A DNA stretch of 64,000 nt from Dromaius novaehollandiae (GCF_036370855.1 NC_088113.1:20356501-20420500); one strand, 5' to 3'. Shown: positions 51,501 through 63,450, counted from the stretch's first letter. Translations and numbers: made by a program. Notes: generated by a model from the sequence alone, not told the origin.

Positions 51501-54500
51501 CCATAGGACCCTCGGTGAGACAGGAGAAGGTGGAGTGGGTTGGCATCACACACAACTGTTTAAGGCAATCCCCTGGGCTCTAGAGTCTCAAGGTTGATCG
51601 TTTGGATGCTGAACCAGAGCAAGTGTGTCGTTATTAGAGTGTTCTCAACCTTCTTGCTTTTTTAGGCACAGGGAAAACCGTTGTTGGAACTCACATTGTC
51701 TACTGGTTCCATAAGCTGAACCAGGAGATCATTGAGAAGGAACAACCACAATCCTTGGATGAAGGAGAGGGCAAAGCGAACAAGTGCATCTTATACTGTG
51801 GCCCATCCAACAAGTCTGTTGATGTTGTTGCTGGTAATTATTTGTTCTAAGCCCCTGAAGGAGCTTATACCAGTGGGAGGAGGGAGAACGCGTGCCCGTG
51901 ATTAGGAAGCTGGGAGACAGGAGTGGCGGAGAGCTTAGTCTGCTCCTTAGAGCAGACCCTTCTCTGAAGGGTGAGGACAAGTAAAGTTGGGGTTGATGAG
52001 CAAGGGGTGGGAAGGAAGGGCTAGTGGGTGGTGAGTGCTGGGTATCTTGAGCAGAGCGCGAGGTTTCTAATTGGCAGCTGTGCCTGGCGTTGTCTGAACA
52101 GACCTGTTCTCCTTCCCCAGAGATGCTGCTGAAGATGAAGGGCCTGAGACCATTGAGGGTTTACGGTGAGGCGATTGAGACGATAGAATACCCATACCCG
52201 GGGAGCAACCGGCACCTCTCCCGAAAAGCCTTGAGGGATGCAAAACCGAAGCATGAGCTCAGGTAGGAGTGCAGGGCACCACAGGCTCTGAAAGCTCTCG
52301 GCTGTGGTGTTTACTGCAGCCGAAAAGCTGAACAAGCCAGAGCAAGCAGGGCTTCTGCTCTGCTGCTGCAGAGCAGCACTGGTGTCTTTCTGGGAGGGGC
52401 TGCCGGAGTCCCTGTCCGGGTGGTGGTGCCAGGCTGGAGTTGGCTTGGGGACCCCAAGGCCACTGAAGCTTTGTAATGGCGTTGTCCCTGTGATATCTGT
52501 AAGGAAGCAGCAGGTCTGTGGTTCAAGACATAAACTAGCTCTTCTGGCGGCGCTCCCACTATTGGACTGTTTTGTACTTAATTTTTTTGTAAGAAAGTGT
52601 ATAGTATAATGTAGCACTTGGTCACAACACCCAGATTGTTGAAAACATCCTAGATGCTTTGATTTTTCTTTTAAACAGCTCTAAAAATCTCTTGGCTTCA
52701 TTACTTGTAACTGTTTTAAGAAAAAGAGGATGTTATGTTTTGTACCCTCAAGGATGAACTAAGTGTAAGGCCTATAAATATGGAAATGTCTGGCTGCGAC
52801 TTTTTTAGCTAAGGTGGTTTCTCCACATAGACAGGTGTTGTATGCTTCAACGTAGAGGAGATAACTTGGGTCTGTGTGTGATAAGTATTTATGTAAAGTA
52901 AAAGAAAAAAAATTTGACTCTTTATTCAGTGAAATAATCCTGCATCATCGAATCCGACGGCCGTCCAACCCTTTATCGCAGAAGATCTGTGAATTTGATG
53001 AACGAGTGAGGAGAGAAGATCAGATATCAGAAGAAGAGATTAAAAGGTGAGTAAAAAGAGACGGTGGTGAGAGATGGCTCTTTTTGGCTGTATGCCACTA
53101 CTGAAGAAGTGCTGCCTGAAGTAGCACAGTGCAACAATCTTCCTCCCTTGATGAGCAGTAGTTTGGGCTATAGTTTCTAGGCCTCAGCTGCTAGAAGCTG
53201 GTAGAGCTCCTCGAAAGTTGCATGATTTGTTCTGGCTCCTTCAAGCCCAGGGAATAGATGAAAACATGAAAACAGTAACAAGCTGTTTATTTTCCTTAGG
53301 AGGTTTAGAATGATGGTTAAAAAGTGATCCTGTCTGAACGACAGCACGGACCATGCTGTGCAGGTACCGTTAGCCTGAAACCTCCTGGTACCTGGAAGCA
53401 CTGTTAGCCCCTTTCCCTTGTGAAGGGAGCACAGCGGCACTTTGCTGAGGGCTTGTGCTGCGGTACAGAGCCCCCAGAATCACTTCTGTTCAGGTGCTGT
53501 TGTCTGTCTGGACCAAAAGTTAAGTTTTGTTTTAAGTATGTGACGCTTGCATCCCCCACCCTGAGTCTCTGCCCTGCTGACTTCAGAGCAAAGCTTTCTC
53601 CCGCTGTGTATGCTGAAAGCCTTTTACTGGGAACACTAGCTCATGCGGGGGAAGGAGATGGAGCCGTAATCATTTGGGAGAGTATAGCTTCCACCTGGTT
53701 CCTGCACTAGAAACCGGGAGGTGTTTCCCCTGTGCCTAACCTGGTGTCTTTGCATTGGCCATCAGGTACAAAAATGTGTTGTCAGCTGCACGTGCCTACG
53801 AACTAGCGTGCCATGATGTGATCCTGTGCACGTGCTCGGCCGCATCTGCCCCCTGCCTGGAGAAGCTGAATGTTAAGCAGATCCTCATTGACGAGTGTGC
53901 CATGTCCACGGAGCCCGAGACCCTCATCCCCTTGGTCAGCCATAAGCATGCGGAAAAGGTGAGCGCCTTCCAAAGATGCATCTCTAGGGCAGCTGCTCAG
54001 AGCTCTTGAGTCTACACACATGTTCCACCCCTTACCCTCCTGCTCTTCCCAGTTCAGACCATGTTTTAAGGTTGTTCCTGATAGTACCCATGATGGTGTA
54101 TCAGCATTTTGGTCTTCAAGCAGTCATTTCCTCAGAGGTATAACTCCATTAACTATGAAGTCTTGAGGCACACACAGTACTTAAGTAGTCTTACCAGAAG
54201 CATGAGCTATGCATTATCTGTTCATATCATATGAAGCAGCGTTCTAAAACCTGCTATAGGCTCAAAGCTATGACAGGGAACTACTGCCTATACTTGCCTC
54301 TCTACTGTGTGTCAGCTTGGCTCCCTGTCTCCCAGTTACACCCATATTGTCTCCCCTAAATTTGCCTTTCTGTAGGAAAAAAGTGGTGGCATGGATGTGG
54401 TGCTGGTGCTTCTTTAGGGGGTGAGCATCACAGCCGCCAGAAAATGTGCTGACACGGGTTCAAATATCAACACAGTAAGACATATAGAGGAGATCTTGGT

Positions 54501-57072
54501 AAACTCTTACTGCGTGACAGCTGTCTCCCATCAGATGAGAATTAAGCTGCAAGTTATCTGGGTCAGGTGGTTCTTTGTATAATGCCCAGCATGGTCCCCG
54601 ATCAAGGTTGCTGTAACCGTAACATAAGGAGCAACGAATGCCTGAGTGTGAATAGCCAAAGAGCTGCTTGCCTTCACCCGTGCCACCGCTCCCAGAGCTG
54701 AGGAGTCCACTCTCTGTTCCAGGTTGTTTTGCTTGGAGATCATAAACAGCTGCGGCCTGTAGTCAACAATGACTTCTGCAAGAGTCTTGGCATGGAGACG
54801 TCTCTTTTTGAGCGCTACCGGAATCAGGCTTGGATGCTGGATACGCAGTACCGCATGGTGAGGCTTTTCTTATGTGGATTGCCTTTTTTGCATCACAGTA
54901 GATGTTGCTATCCGGGCTTGCCTCAAGCCACTGAGAAACACATTCTCCTTTAGTGCTTTCCCCTCCTGGGATAATGAATAATGCACTTGCACAGTGCAAG
55001 GTGTAGCACAGTGGCATGGCAGGCGAAGCCTGCCCAAAAAGCAGCTGAGGGTGGAAGGGTTCCTTGGTGGTTTTGTTCATCTCAGTTTCTTCCCTTTTCT
55101 CTGCCAGCACAAAGACATTTGCAAGTTCCCATCCCAGGAGTTTTATGAAAGGCGGCTGAACACGTGCCCTCAGCTTTCTCGTAAAGCCAGCGTCCTCTAC
55201 CACAAAGACAACATGTGCTGCCCGATCATCTTTGGGCACGTAGAGGGGAAGGAGCAGAGCCTCATGATTTCTACCGAAGAGGGAAATGAGAACTCCAAAG
55301 CTAACCCAGAAGAAGTGGAACAGGCGGTAAGCAGAGGCCAGGAGAAGGGTCTTGGGGTATCGCTGGAGATGCACAATGGAGGGTGTTATCCTAGGGCAAT
55401 TTGCGGATCGTGGAGGGAAGATGGGGTTGTTATGGTGAGCAGGGATGTGGGAAAAAGATCACTGGGGAAACGGGCTCCCTGCGTGCAGAACCTGCCCGGT
55501 GCTTTTCTGGGTCTGGCGTACGCCATGCCGCGCTCCTCCCTGTGAGAGGCACTTGCAGGGAAGCGTGACGCGCAGCAGAGGGAACAGCGCGGCCAGGCAC
55601 TGGTGTCGGAGGGACCCCTGTCCTGCAGCCCTGCGGTGGGGTGTCTCGGGTGTGGGCTGCCGCCCCGTCAGCGGGACCTCGCGTCTCCCCAGGTGAGGAT
55701 AGCCAAGCAGCTGACGCTAGATGGCACCATCCGGCCGGAGAGCATCGCCATCCTGAGCCCCTACAACGCCCAGGTGTCCGAGATCGGCAAGCGCCTCTTG
55801 AGGGAGGGCATCCGCGGAGTCACCGTTTGCACCATCATGAAAAGCCAAGGTGAGGCCCTCGGGAGAGGGCAGGGTGATTGCTCTTCCCTCCTGCCTTCTT
55901 GAGGATTAAAGCAACTTCTTGCAAAGGCAAGAAAATCTGATACCGGGGGCATTTCAGCCAGGCAGGAGGCATCTCTGGGCCAGATTTCCAGGTGATTTGT
56001 GAGCATAATGAATCCCTCGGAAGCCTTTGGAGTGCCTAGGCAGGGAGAGACTGATGAAAATAGGAAGGTAGTTTTAATATGAACAACATCAGAAGGAGAT
56101 ATTAAAGAACTGCCCTAGTAATGTATAGAGCAATGACCTGGAGCCAAATAGCCTCCAAAGCTGGAGAAACCTGAACAGTGGCTTCCAGTTTTGCGGATGC
56201 TTGCTGTGGAGAAATGAGTGCCTTGTGATGCAGTCAGACATTTCTTTCTGAAAAGTCTCGTTCAATTCCTTCTTTCTAGGAAGTGAGTGGAGATACGTGA
56301 TCCTGTCGACTGTACGCTCCTGTCCCCGATCAGAGATTGATAGGAGACCCACAAAAAGCTGGCAGAAGAAGTTCCTGGGATTTGTTACTGACCCAAACCA
56401 GGTTAATGTCGGCATCACACGAGCTCAGGAAGGACTCTGCATTATAGGTGGGTATTGCGGGAGCATGGCCAGGCCTGCGGGGGAACAGGAAGCTTTCGAT
56501 AAAGTAGTGGAGATCCAAATGAGTAGAACCAGTCGTCTTGCTTCACTCTTCTGCCCTTCAGGCTGTCTCTGATTTTGAAATTGAGCTATCTGGGAAATTC
56601 GCACAAAGCTGAGATCTTGCATGCGGCTCATGCATGTTGCTGGCATATGTGCAGCATGTATAATTTCCCTTGCCCTCTGGTTCAGACTGTGTTGTTTCCA
56701 TCATCTGCACGCTTGAGTTCTCTTCCAGCTGCATTTGGCTTCTTATTTTCCTACTAATCATGCAGGCAAAGGCTGTGATGTGTAGGGAAGCTGCTAGCGA
56801 ATACGGCAGCACTAAAAAGGGAGCTATGCAAGTTATTCAGCACCATTAGGCTAGAATTGCCAGCCAAAAGTCTCTGACCTGTCTCTAATGGAGTCATATC
56901 AGCCTTTTCTGGCCACTAACCTGCTGCCCCCTTGCCTGTATCACCAGGAAACCGTTACCTCCTGGAATGCAACCCGCTGTGGAAGAGGCTGCTTCAGCAC
57001 TACCTGCAGCACAACTGCTATACCACAGGCCAAGGTATTTTTGTCAGGAAGACTTCAGCCCTCCGCCGATAA
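38216..57072 (+). CDS. HELZ2: Helicase with zinc finger 2 (HELZ2/PRIC285), complete (19 coding exons, 2828 aa)
   Basis: Coding exons: 38216-39219, 39360-39543, 40014-40121, 40836-41359, 41720-42352, 43394-44177, 44650-44725, 46381-49912, 50742-50827, 51266-51397, 51666-51833, 52121-52262, 52930-53046, 53766-53958, 54723-54857, 55108-55326, 55693-55849, 56280-56447, 56948-57072. Every intron is GT-AG and the frame never breaks; 8487 nt give 2828 aa. Order: CCCH and C2H2 zinc fingers (about 80-350), UPF1-like helicase 1 (about 760-1190), cold-shock and RNB region (about 1260-1900), helicase 2 (about 2320-2780). An LQELL motif at 1233-1237 fits the nuclear-receptor box LxxLL. Family knowledge: an interferon-induced coactivator of PPARs and a helicase-assisted 3'-5' exoribonuclease. 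The ATG has A at -3; a second ATG follows two codons later. The large exon 8 (3532 nt) is a family trait. Confidence 0.95.
41720..46560 (+). other. HELZ2: HELZ2 helicase domain 1 (coding exons 5-8)
   Basis: SF1/UPF1-like motifs appear in order. Walker A GPFGTGKT is at residues 785-792 (exon 5). DEAA is at 908-911, followed by GDHMQITPK and NENYRST (exon 6). A motif V region ENLPGREFRVIII spans the exon 7/8 junction, where UPF1-type helicases usually have a glutamine before the glycine. Motif VI is TRAQSLVVVVGD near the start of exon 8. The ATP-binding residues are intact, so ATPase activity is expected. Confidence 0.88.
46980..48900 (+). other. HELZ2: HELZ2 cold-shock and RNB exoribonuclease region (exon 8)
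   Basis: An OB/cold-shock-like stretch (GKVVGILKRAEKERTFICMM and neighbours) precedes an RNB core. The catalytic DPQGAKDLDDA places aspartates at 1507, 1513, 1515 and 1516, the full four-Asp metal-binding set known from RNase II/R. The late RNB signature SSPIRRYIDVV has R1841-R1842-Y1843. All residues I would expect for 3'-5' hydrolysis are present. Confidence 0.85.
49743..49772 (+). repeat. HELZ2: In-frame 15-bp tandem duplication in HELZ2 exon 8
   Basis: The unit gaagagtttggtgcc is repeated exactly twice and is followed by the first five bases of a third copy. It encodes EEFGA twice in an acidic linker between the RNB region and helicase 2. Confidence 0.95.
51266..57072 (+). other. HELZ2: HELZ2 helicase domain 2 (coding exons 10-19)
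   Basis: Walker A GPPGTGKT (residues 2352-2359) is split by the exon 10/11 intron. DECA at 2539-2542 replaces the DEAA of domain 1. LLGDHKQLRPVV and MLDTQYRM follow in exon 15. KSQGSEWRYVIL (motif V) spans exons 17/18, and VNVGITRAQEGLCIIG (motif VI) ends exon 18. All SF1 motifs are present, so this is an active-looking second motor. Confidence 0.9.
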
Positions 57073-60000
57073 GAACGGATTATACCTCGACGAGCTCGTC
57101 TCTGCCTGAACCGTGCTATGTGTGCCTTGGGGAGTGATGCACTCTTTCCATTATTCAAACATTACGCATTGAGCAAAATGCACTGAGAGAGCCTAGACCT
57201 TTCCTTGCACGTTGACAGCTCCAGCTTCAGTGTGTGCTTTGGGTTTCTGGGTTTTTTGTCAGTGCGACTTTGGACAGGAACTTTCAGCTCTAGCAAACCA
57301 AAAAGCAATGGAAATGGATGAATGGGCTTGTGACTTTACTGGTGATGTTGTTATTTTTTTAATCGTAAGATGCTCAGCGGAGCCGCCATCCTATCTCTTT
57401 GTGCAGCTATGCTTTGGGGACCAAATCCGCGTTCCATTCGTCAAAAGCTGAGTGACTGCACGCAACAGATCTGTAAGGCAAGCTGTGATTTGCCATACAG
57501 GACCAAAGCTTCTGAGTTTTACTGCTAGTTTTAAAACCAAGGCCAGGGAATTTTAAAGGCTGCTTATTTCTCGAAGCAGAAAAACTTTTTTTTAAGTGAA
57601 GGAAGAAAGCAAGAAGAGAACCATGTAACATTCTTTATCTAGCCAAAATGCTGTTCTCAGAGCTTGTAAATATCACGAGCCAAGGCCAAGTCGATTTTGT
57701 AAATAGATTTGCTTATCCTTTGTACAAAGGAGGTTATCCTCACCATATAAAGTTAATGAAAACTGAGAACTGTTCCTACCAGGAAACTTTGAAATTTGTA
57801 AGTGTATTTTAAACTGTTCTGGGTTTTATTTGAAATTTTCTCTTCCTGTAAGAAACCCTTTTCCTACCCCTTATTTTTTTAAAGCTGCTTCTAATTTATT
57901 AACTTTTAACTCTGTGAACTTTGTCTCACAGTCGATGGCCTGAGCTTTTAAGAGCAGTGTTGGAAACTTGATAAATGTATCACGACATATATGTGTATAA
58001 TGTATTTTTTATTTTTATTTTAAGTAACCAAACTGCTGTGAACTGGAAATTGTGATTCACTAGAGAAGGCTGCATTTGCCCCTAACTTACAGCTGATACA
58101 GATGTATAGTGGTGAAGCGGTGCTCCCTCCTGAATCATGGAGTTGCTTTTTGCAGCGCGGTAGTTTTGGGGGGAGTGCCTTTTATCTCGTTCCAGTTCTG
58201 AATGTATGAAGTGCCTGCCTCAGCTCTCCCCGACACCAAATGCGTGACTGTCTCTGGATGTTCACATGGGAGTGAGCCAAAATGCAATCACAGCATTTTT
58301 TTTGCACCAAATGTATATTGTGCTGGGACAAGAGTCATCCCTGGCATAAATGATGGGTCCCCATGACTTCACGGTATAATGGCAGGGATGAATTTGGTCC
58401 TGTATTTGCACTGAAAATGCAGCATGGCTCTCTTCCCAGTGTGAAGGAATGTGCAATAAGAAAGCACTGTGTCTGGAAAAATCCATTTGTAATGCTGTGT
58501 TCCTTTTCATGCTCTGATTCTGTGTTAAACTTGACTCAAAAACCTATGGAGAAAATTTGTTCCCCTCTTCCTTATTTTAAACTGCCTTCCTGCACCTCTA
58601 CGTTTGGATTTGATCTGTACGCTAGAGACTACCTAGTAACTCCACTGGTTCTAAAGATGCTTGATAAAAGCTAGTAAGATATCAAGTCAGAGGTTCATTG
58701 TTCCTCCCTGGAGCCATTGCACCCTGAATCTTAAGCATTTCACACCAGCCTTGTTTTGCAAATATTACTGCAATTCTAAAATAAGCTTGTATGGGCATCA
58801 TTTTGTGGACTACTGAAGTGCAGTCATCTCAGAGGCGGTGTGGAGAATCGCAGAAGGTGCAGACATCCTTAGGTTAAATACTTCAGCAGTCAGCAGACAG
58901 TTTCACAAACTCATCCTGCTCCCTTTAGAACCAGTGGGACCCATTTTCATCGTCTGATGTAAATGAAGAGTCCCTCCCTTGTTTTTTCTGATGGTTATTT
59001 CATCACATCTAATACAAATGAGGAGACTTGCCTCAAGGCTAGTGGCTTAGTCTAATACTCGTGTGTGGGGTTTGGCCATGCGTTTGTATAGACCAAGAAA
59101 CAGACCTCCCCCAGAGCACTTCCCTTCGCTCTCACCGGAGAAAAAATTGTTTACTGCTACTCCTTGGAAGGTGAAGCCTAGAGTGAAATGCTTTGTTGAG
59201 TCACTTTTGCATTGCAAGACAATACATTGATTTTTGTCTCTGAAGATGCATTTTATAACTCATGTTTAGAAAATGCTCCCCTAAACCCCACAAGCAGCAG
59301 TGACAGCCACTGGCCTGGGCTGTTTGTGCTGTGCGCAGGTAACTGCAGAGTTGGTGACGTAGCTGCAACAGTCAGGGCTAGCAGAAAGTGCAATTAATTG
59401 AACATTTTGTAGACTGTTAATGATGACTGAATATTGTGTATGGATATTGTGTTCCTGTCTTCATCATAGAATCATAGAAGTTAATAGAGAAAAGCTCAAA
59501 GTGGTCTGGTTTTATTTGCACACAAAGCTTTGAATTTACTTTTGAAAGAATTTTATGTGAAAGCAAATATTCTTAAAGTACTGAAAACAAAACAAACCCC
59601 ACCAAAACAACAAAAAGATCCTTTTGTAATTCCAGTAGGAAATCACTGGCAACATGGTGCACGGGCTTGTGCGATCACAGACTCTACGCTTTTGCAGCTC
59701 ACAGACACAAGAACCCTGTTTTGGGGACACACGTGTATTCATCCAGCAGAATGACTTAATTCCTCTGCACTAGCTAGAGCTCAACCCCGAGTTAAACAAC
59801 AGGGACCTGCGCACACAGCAAGCGGTGCTGCAGGCTCTGGTCTGTGCTGCGACCAGTCTGTGATCGCAGAAATCGCCCTGCATCCTGCTCTGACTTGCGG
59901 TGAAATTACAGACATACAGAACTAGGAAAAGTCTTTGGCTTCAGCTGGCAAAGGAGAAGCCCAAGGGATGGTTTTGGAGGATTTGGACAGATCTGCGTAG

Positions 60001-60270
60001 GATGATCAATTTATTGCAATAAATTGTTTTTTAAATAGAAATGAAATGTTAAGTGTCATGAAGTGTAAATTAAGGAACTTTAAATGTGGCAGGTTTTTAT
60101 CTTTTGTATGTCTGTGACTTGCAGCAGACCTCAGACTGCATTTTGGATACAAATATTTTTTACCTGCTTCTAGTGTTTGTAAGAATGAACCTCAACATTC
60201 CTTTTTGATATTTAAGCCATAATTGTAAAAATGATTTGAATTTATTTAAATAATAAAGTTTATTACTAAA
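57073..60270 (+). other. HELZ2: HELZ2 3' UTR, about 3 kb, with poly(A) signals
   Basis: After the stop at 57070-57072 the sequence is AT-richer and has no supported exon. I saw no AATAAA or ATTAAA until AATAAA at 60018-60023 and 60252-60257. If these are used, the 3' UTR is about 3.0-3.2 kb. An unusual signal nearer the stop is possible. Confidence 0.45.
59463..59482 (-). mobile_element. CR1-like 3' terminal motif (tiny fragment)
   Basis: tcatagaatcatagaa is the reverse complement of the ATTCTATG repeat that ends sauropsid CR1 LINEs. The next bases do not follow the usual CR1 3' UTR closely, so only the tail, or an old diverged copy, is visible. It supports a bird or reptile source. Confidence 0.45.
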
Positions 60271-60633
60271 AGGTCTGCTTATGTGACAGTGACTAGTGTC
60301 TGTGTGGGCACAACTGTTTTTGGACTGAACTAAATGGTAAAAGAGAAAATGAGTGTTAACTGCAGTATGTGACAGAAAAGATTGTTTTGTAGATATTGGC
60401 TCTGTGAACATATTGCCCTTTCCTGTTTGTTTGGGCTTTGTGTGTGGGGGGGGACTCTTTTAGAGGGAACTTAACATGCACTGTAGAGGGATGAGCATGA
60501 AATCACAACTAGGTAATTATAAGGCATGGGGTGTACAGGGTGAGGAACCAGAGATGGAGTTAAGGTGGAGATTTCAGGAGCTTGGGATCCAGATGAGGTG
60601 TTTTGGAGGAAGGAGGTGGGAAAAATGACTTTG

Positions 60634-60646
60634 GGGGGGGGGGGGT
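60634..60646. repeat. G homopolymer
   Basis: A run of about 13 G on the + strand between HELZ2 and FNDC11; prone to slippage. Confidence 0.8.
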
Positions 60647-60969
60647 AAAAACAGTCATTGCAAGAAGCCAGCATAGACCATCTTTTGGTGGTTGGGATGC
60701 ACTGGATGACGGAGACGCTTTTGCATCTGAGATGTTCTGATGAAGAAAACAAGAACTGCCTGTCTGCTTCCAGCTGCTCCCCCCTGGGAGGTCTGGGCAG
60801 TGGGAAATGAGTGTTGAGTCCTGGTTGCTGCATAAGGATGTTTTTACCTACAAAACTTTGTAATGGGTTACTGTTAACCCAGAAAGGTTTGTGACAGGCA
60901 CTTGCAAAATTGCTGTTGAAAACAGAACGAGCTCAGCGTTATGCAAAATGCTTAAAAATAAGGTTTTCC

Positions 60970-60975
60970 TTTAAT
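60970..60975 (-). terminator. FNDC11: Candidate FNDC11 poly(A) signal
   Basis: ATTAAA on the minus strand (TTTAAT on +) lies 55 nt beyond the stop codon. It would give a very short 3' UTR; a signal further left cannot be excluded. Confidence 0.3.
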
Positions 60976-61029
60976 TTTTCTCGTTCAGCTTTTTCAAATG
61001 GATAAAATGAGAAAACCTTGTCTGTCACC

Positions 61030-61959
61030 TCACCCTTCTGGCTCGCAAGGGCTGCTCTCCATGTCTTGGTCAGGGTTAGTTTCTGTTTTCAATGTAATGC
61101 TGTCGTGCCATTGTTCATAGACAAGCGAGTGAGTCTCTGCTCGTCTAACTGTGAATTCGTATGCTCTGTCAGGCAGCAGGTTCTGGATTTCGCACATGTT
61201 GGAGGTGACTGTCAGAAGCCCACAGTGGCTCCTCTCCTGAGTCCCATGCTCCACTAATCTAAAACACAATTCATACTGTTCATGTTGTGACCGCTGACTG
61301 GTACTAAACCACTTGAGAGTGGCCCAGTCCTTGTGTGCGACTGATTCTTTTCGATCAAACACCACTGGCATCTTTGTACTGAGAACAAGGCTAATGTTGG
61401 GGACTTTAGACGCGCTAACATCTGGCACCAAGCGGTGCTTGATATAGAGCTTTCCCGGCACTAGCGTGGCAAGGAAATCGCCCATCAGCTCGGAGAGGTT
61501 TGACAATCTCTGCTTAATCAAGTCCCACCTAGAGAGGAAAGTTACCATGTCGCAGGTCTCTAGGTAATAGACCAGCTCCTCCCGACCTCGTTCCAGCTGC
61601 TCTAACAGGTCAGTTAAAAGTAATAACTGGATTTTAGTCTGGGTGGTTCCCACCTTCTTCATCCGCTGGAATCTCCAGGGGTCAATTAGTTGGAACGCGG
61701 TTGTGGGAAGCATCAGGTGGTTCTGGTCTCCCAGGGCCAAGTGCTTGGGCAGAACCTCAATGTAAAAGGAACTCTTCTTCAGAAGTTCAATTCTCTTCTG
61801 GTGGCACCTGAGGAGGTGGCAGCTCAGGTTGGTGCGCAGGAACGCCAGAACGATGCTTCTCCTCTCCAGGTACATCTTCCAGGCAGCATCGTTGTGCCCC
61901 TCTTGGCTGTACGCAGTACTCCCCAAACTGGTGTCAAATTCATTCAAATAAACATTCAT
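61030..61959 (-). CDS. FNDC11: Fibronectin type III domain-containing 11, single coding exon (309 aa)
   Basis: The minus-strand frame opens at 61998, but I start at the ATG at 61959-61957. The sequence just before it (TTTTTTGCACAG) is a good splice acceptor, which places the earlier ATG in an intron. The protein begins MNVYLNEFDTSL, is largely helical in its first two thirds, and carries a FN3-like domain at about 229-292 with LLPDRAYEFTVRRAET. Length is close to the roughly 318 aa of human FNDC11. It is convergent with HELZ2, exactly the human arrangement, which supports the name. The molecular function is unknown; the human gene is reported as testis-enriched. No signal peptide or membrane segment is evident from the chosen start. 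The frame is intact. Confidence 0.85.
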   Translation of the reverse strand: MNVYLNEFDTSLGSTAYSQEGHNDAAWKMYLERRSIVLAFLRTNLSCHLLRCHQKRIELLKKSSFYIEVLPKHLALGDQNHLMLPTTAFQLIDPWRFQRMKKVGTTQTKIQLLLLTDLLEQLERGREELVYYLETCDMVTFLSRWDLIKQRLSNLSELMGDFLATLVPGKLYIKHRLVPDVSASKVPNISLVLSTKMPVVFDRKESVAHKDWATLKWFSTSQRSQHEQYELCFRLVEHGTQERSHCGLLTVTSNMCEIQNLLPDRAYEFTVRRAETHSLVYEQWHDSITLKTETNPDQDMESSPCEPEG

Positions 61960-61979
61960 GATTCCAAAGCTCACTGTTG
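61960..61979 (-). other. FNDC11: FNDC11 5' UTR end and splice acceptor
   Basis: On the minus strand a pyrimidine run ends in GCACAG at 61980, leaving 20 nt of leader before the ATG. A possible partner donor (CAG then GTAGGG) lies at 63683, giving an intron of about 1.7 kb and a first exon ending at 63684. Both sites are by eye. Confidence 0.4.
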
Positions 61980-61999
61980 CTGTGCAAAAAAGCAGCAAT

Positions 62000-63450
62000 G
62001 ATAAAACTAAGAACCAAAGGAAGAGCAGCTGTGAAGGAGCATAATCATGGCTGTGACTCTTTTCTCCTCTTAATTAAAACTTCACTTACAAATTTATAGA
62101 TGGAAAAGGACTGTTAGACTAGACCTAGTCCTGGTTAATATAGGGATGTTCCTTTACATTTGCCTGGGTTTTAATGTTTTGTATAGTCTAGTTTTATATA
62201 TTCCATTCAGCTGGGCTCCTGCTACCTCCCTGCTACCTCTGTTTAATAGATTCAACCTCTGTTTAATAGATTCACTGTCATGAATTATTCTCTGATGTAC
62301 TGTGCCAAAATTTCTCCCTGTCTTATTACCCTCTCTTTCGCTCTAATTAGATGCCTTTGTACTCCTGTAAGCAATTTCTCTCCATTCTTCTGCATCTCTG
62401 GAGATGTCTATTTTTCTCTCTTTGTAACCTGCCAGGCTGTTGAGGTTTGAGGCCCAGCTTCCAAGCCGGTTCCTGCAGCTACCTAATCACCTTGGTGGTT
62501 CAGCTTAACCGTCTGTGCCCCCGGCGAGCTGGCACGCGGCAGGCAGCCCTCTGCGACGCGCTGAGTGCAGCCTCATCCCAGCTTTCCGGACAAGTGCGGG
62601 TGTTTTTCCTCGCACCTCGGCTTTCAGCAGCGGGCTGACAGTGGCAGCCTGGCAACGTTTTCTGTGATGTACTGCTTTCCCTTTCTTTGGTTTCGGTTTA
62701 TGTCATCACCTGGGTCTGGGATATCTGCTTGTTTTCTCGTGTCTTAGCTGTGGCATCTGCGGCTCACGGATCCTAAGCAGAAATTAGCTAAATTCCTATG
62801 ACCTTGTTGTCAGCGATAGCATCTTAATGAGACCTCAGCTCAGCTTCGAGAACCTGGTTTTCAAAACCTGAAGCTACTTGATTTGAAAAAGAAAGAAATT
62901 TGCAATTCTGTGCCCAAATGCGTGTGACCCCGGTCATGCTGCAATGATATGATTGGGCAGCGGGCGACTCTACTCGTCCCGGGCGCCTTTGGGGTTGTAG
63001 CTACACAAATCACTGCAGTACCTAACCGTGACACTCCGCCGCTTACGCGTCTTGCGTGAGCTCGGTGCTGTTATCTAGTTGACAACGCAGTTTTTCTCAG
63101 CCTCATTTTCTCCTAAATGGATAATGGAACTAACAATCCCTCCCCACGGCAGTTTCCGGAGCCGGTGAATCTCTCAGGTGTTTGGCCTACGGGAGCAGTT
63201 TACACTCACGCACAGCAACATTTTTTTTTTCCAAGCAAGCTGTCAAATTAAAAACAACATGGATTTCCTTTTCACTCTCTTCCCACGGATGCAATGCCGA
63301 AAACAAACAAAAACCCCCTGAAAACAGAGCGGCAGCTCCTGGCAGCGCCACGCGGCACGGGCCAAGGAGGCGGCTGCGACGGCTTGTGCCGTTCTCGGAG
63401 CGATTTGGCCGTGTAGGGAGGTGTGTTTGCACACGAATGGGGATATCATC
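62000..63450. other. Sequence between FNDC11 coding exon and right-edge CpG island
   Basis: Ordinary mixed-composition DNA with no supported exon, probably the FNDC11 leader intron. It contains the 20-bp duplication noted separately. Confidence 0.4.
62235..62274. repeat. Perfect 20-bp tandem duplication
   Basis: acctctgtttaatagattca is present twice, head to tail and without mismatch, which suggests a recent duplication. Confidence 0.95.

Noticed and set aside
61960-61998. Upstream ATG of the FNDC11 frame (13 extra codons)
   Set aside because: A strong acceptor (TTTTTTGCACAG) lies inside this stretch, so it is more likely intron plus a short leader; direct transcript evidence could reverse this.
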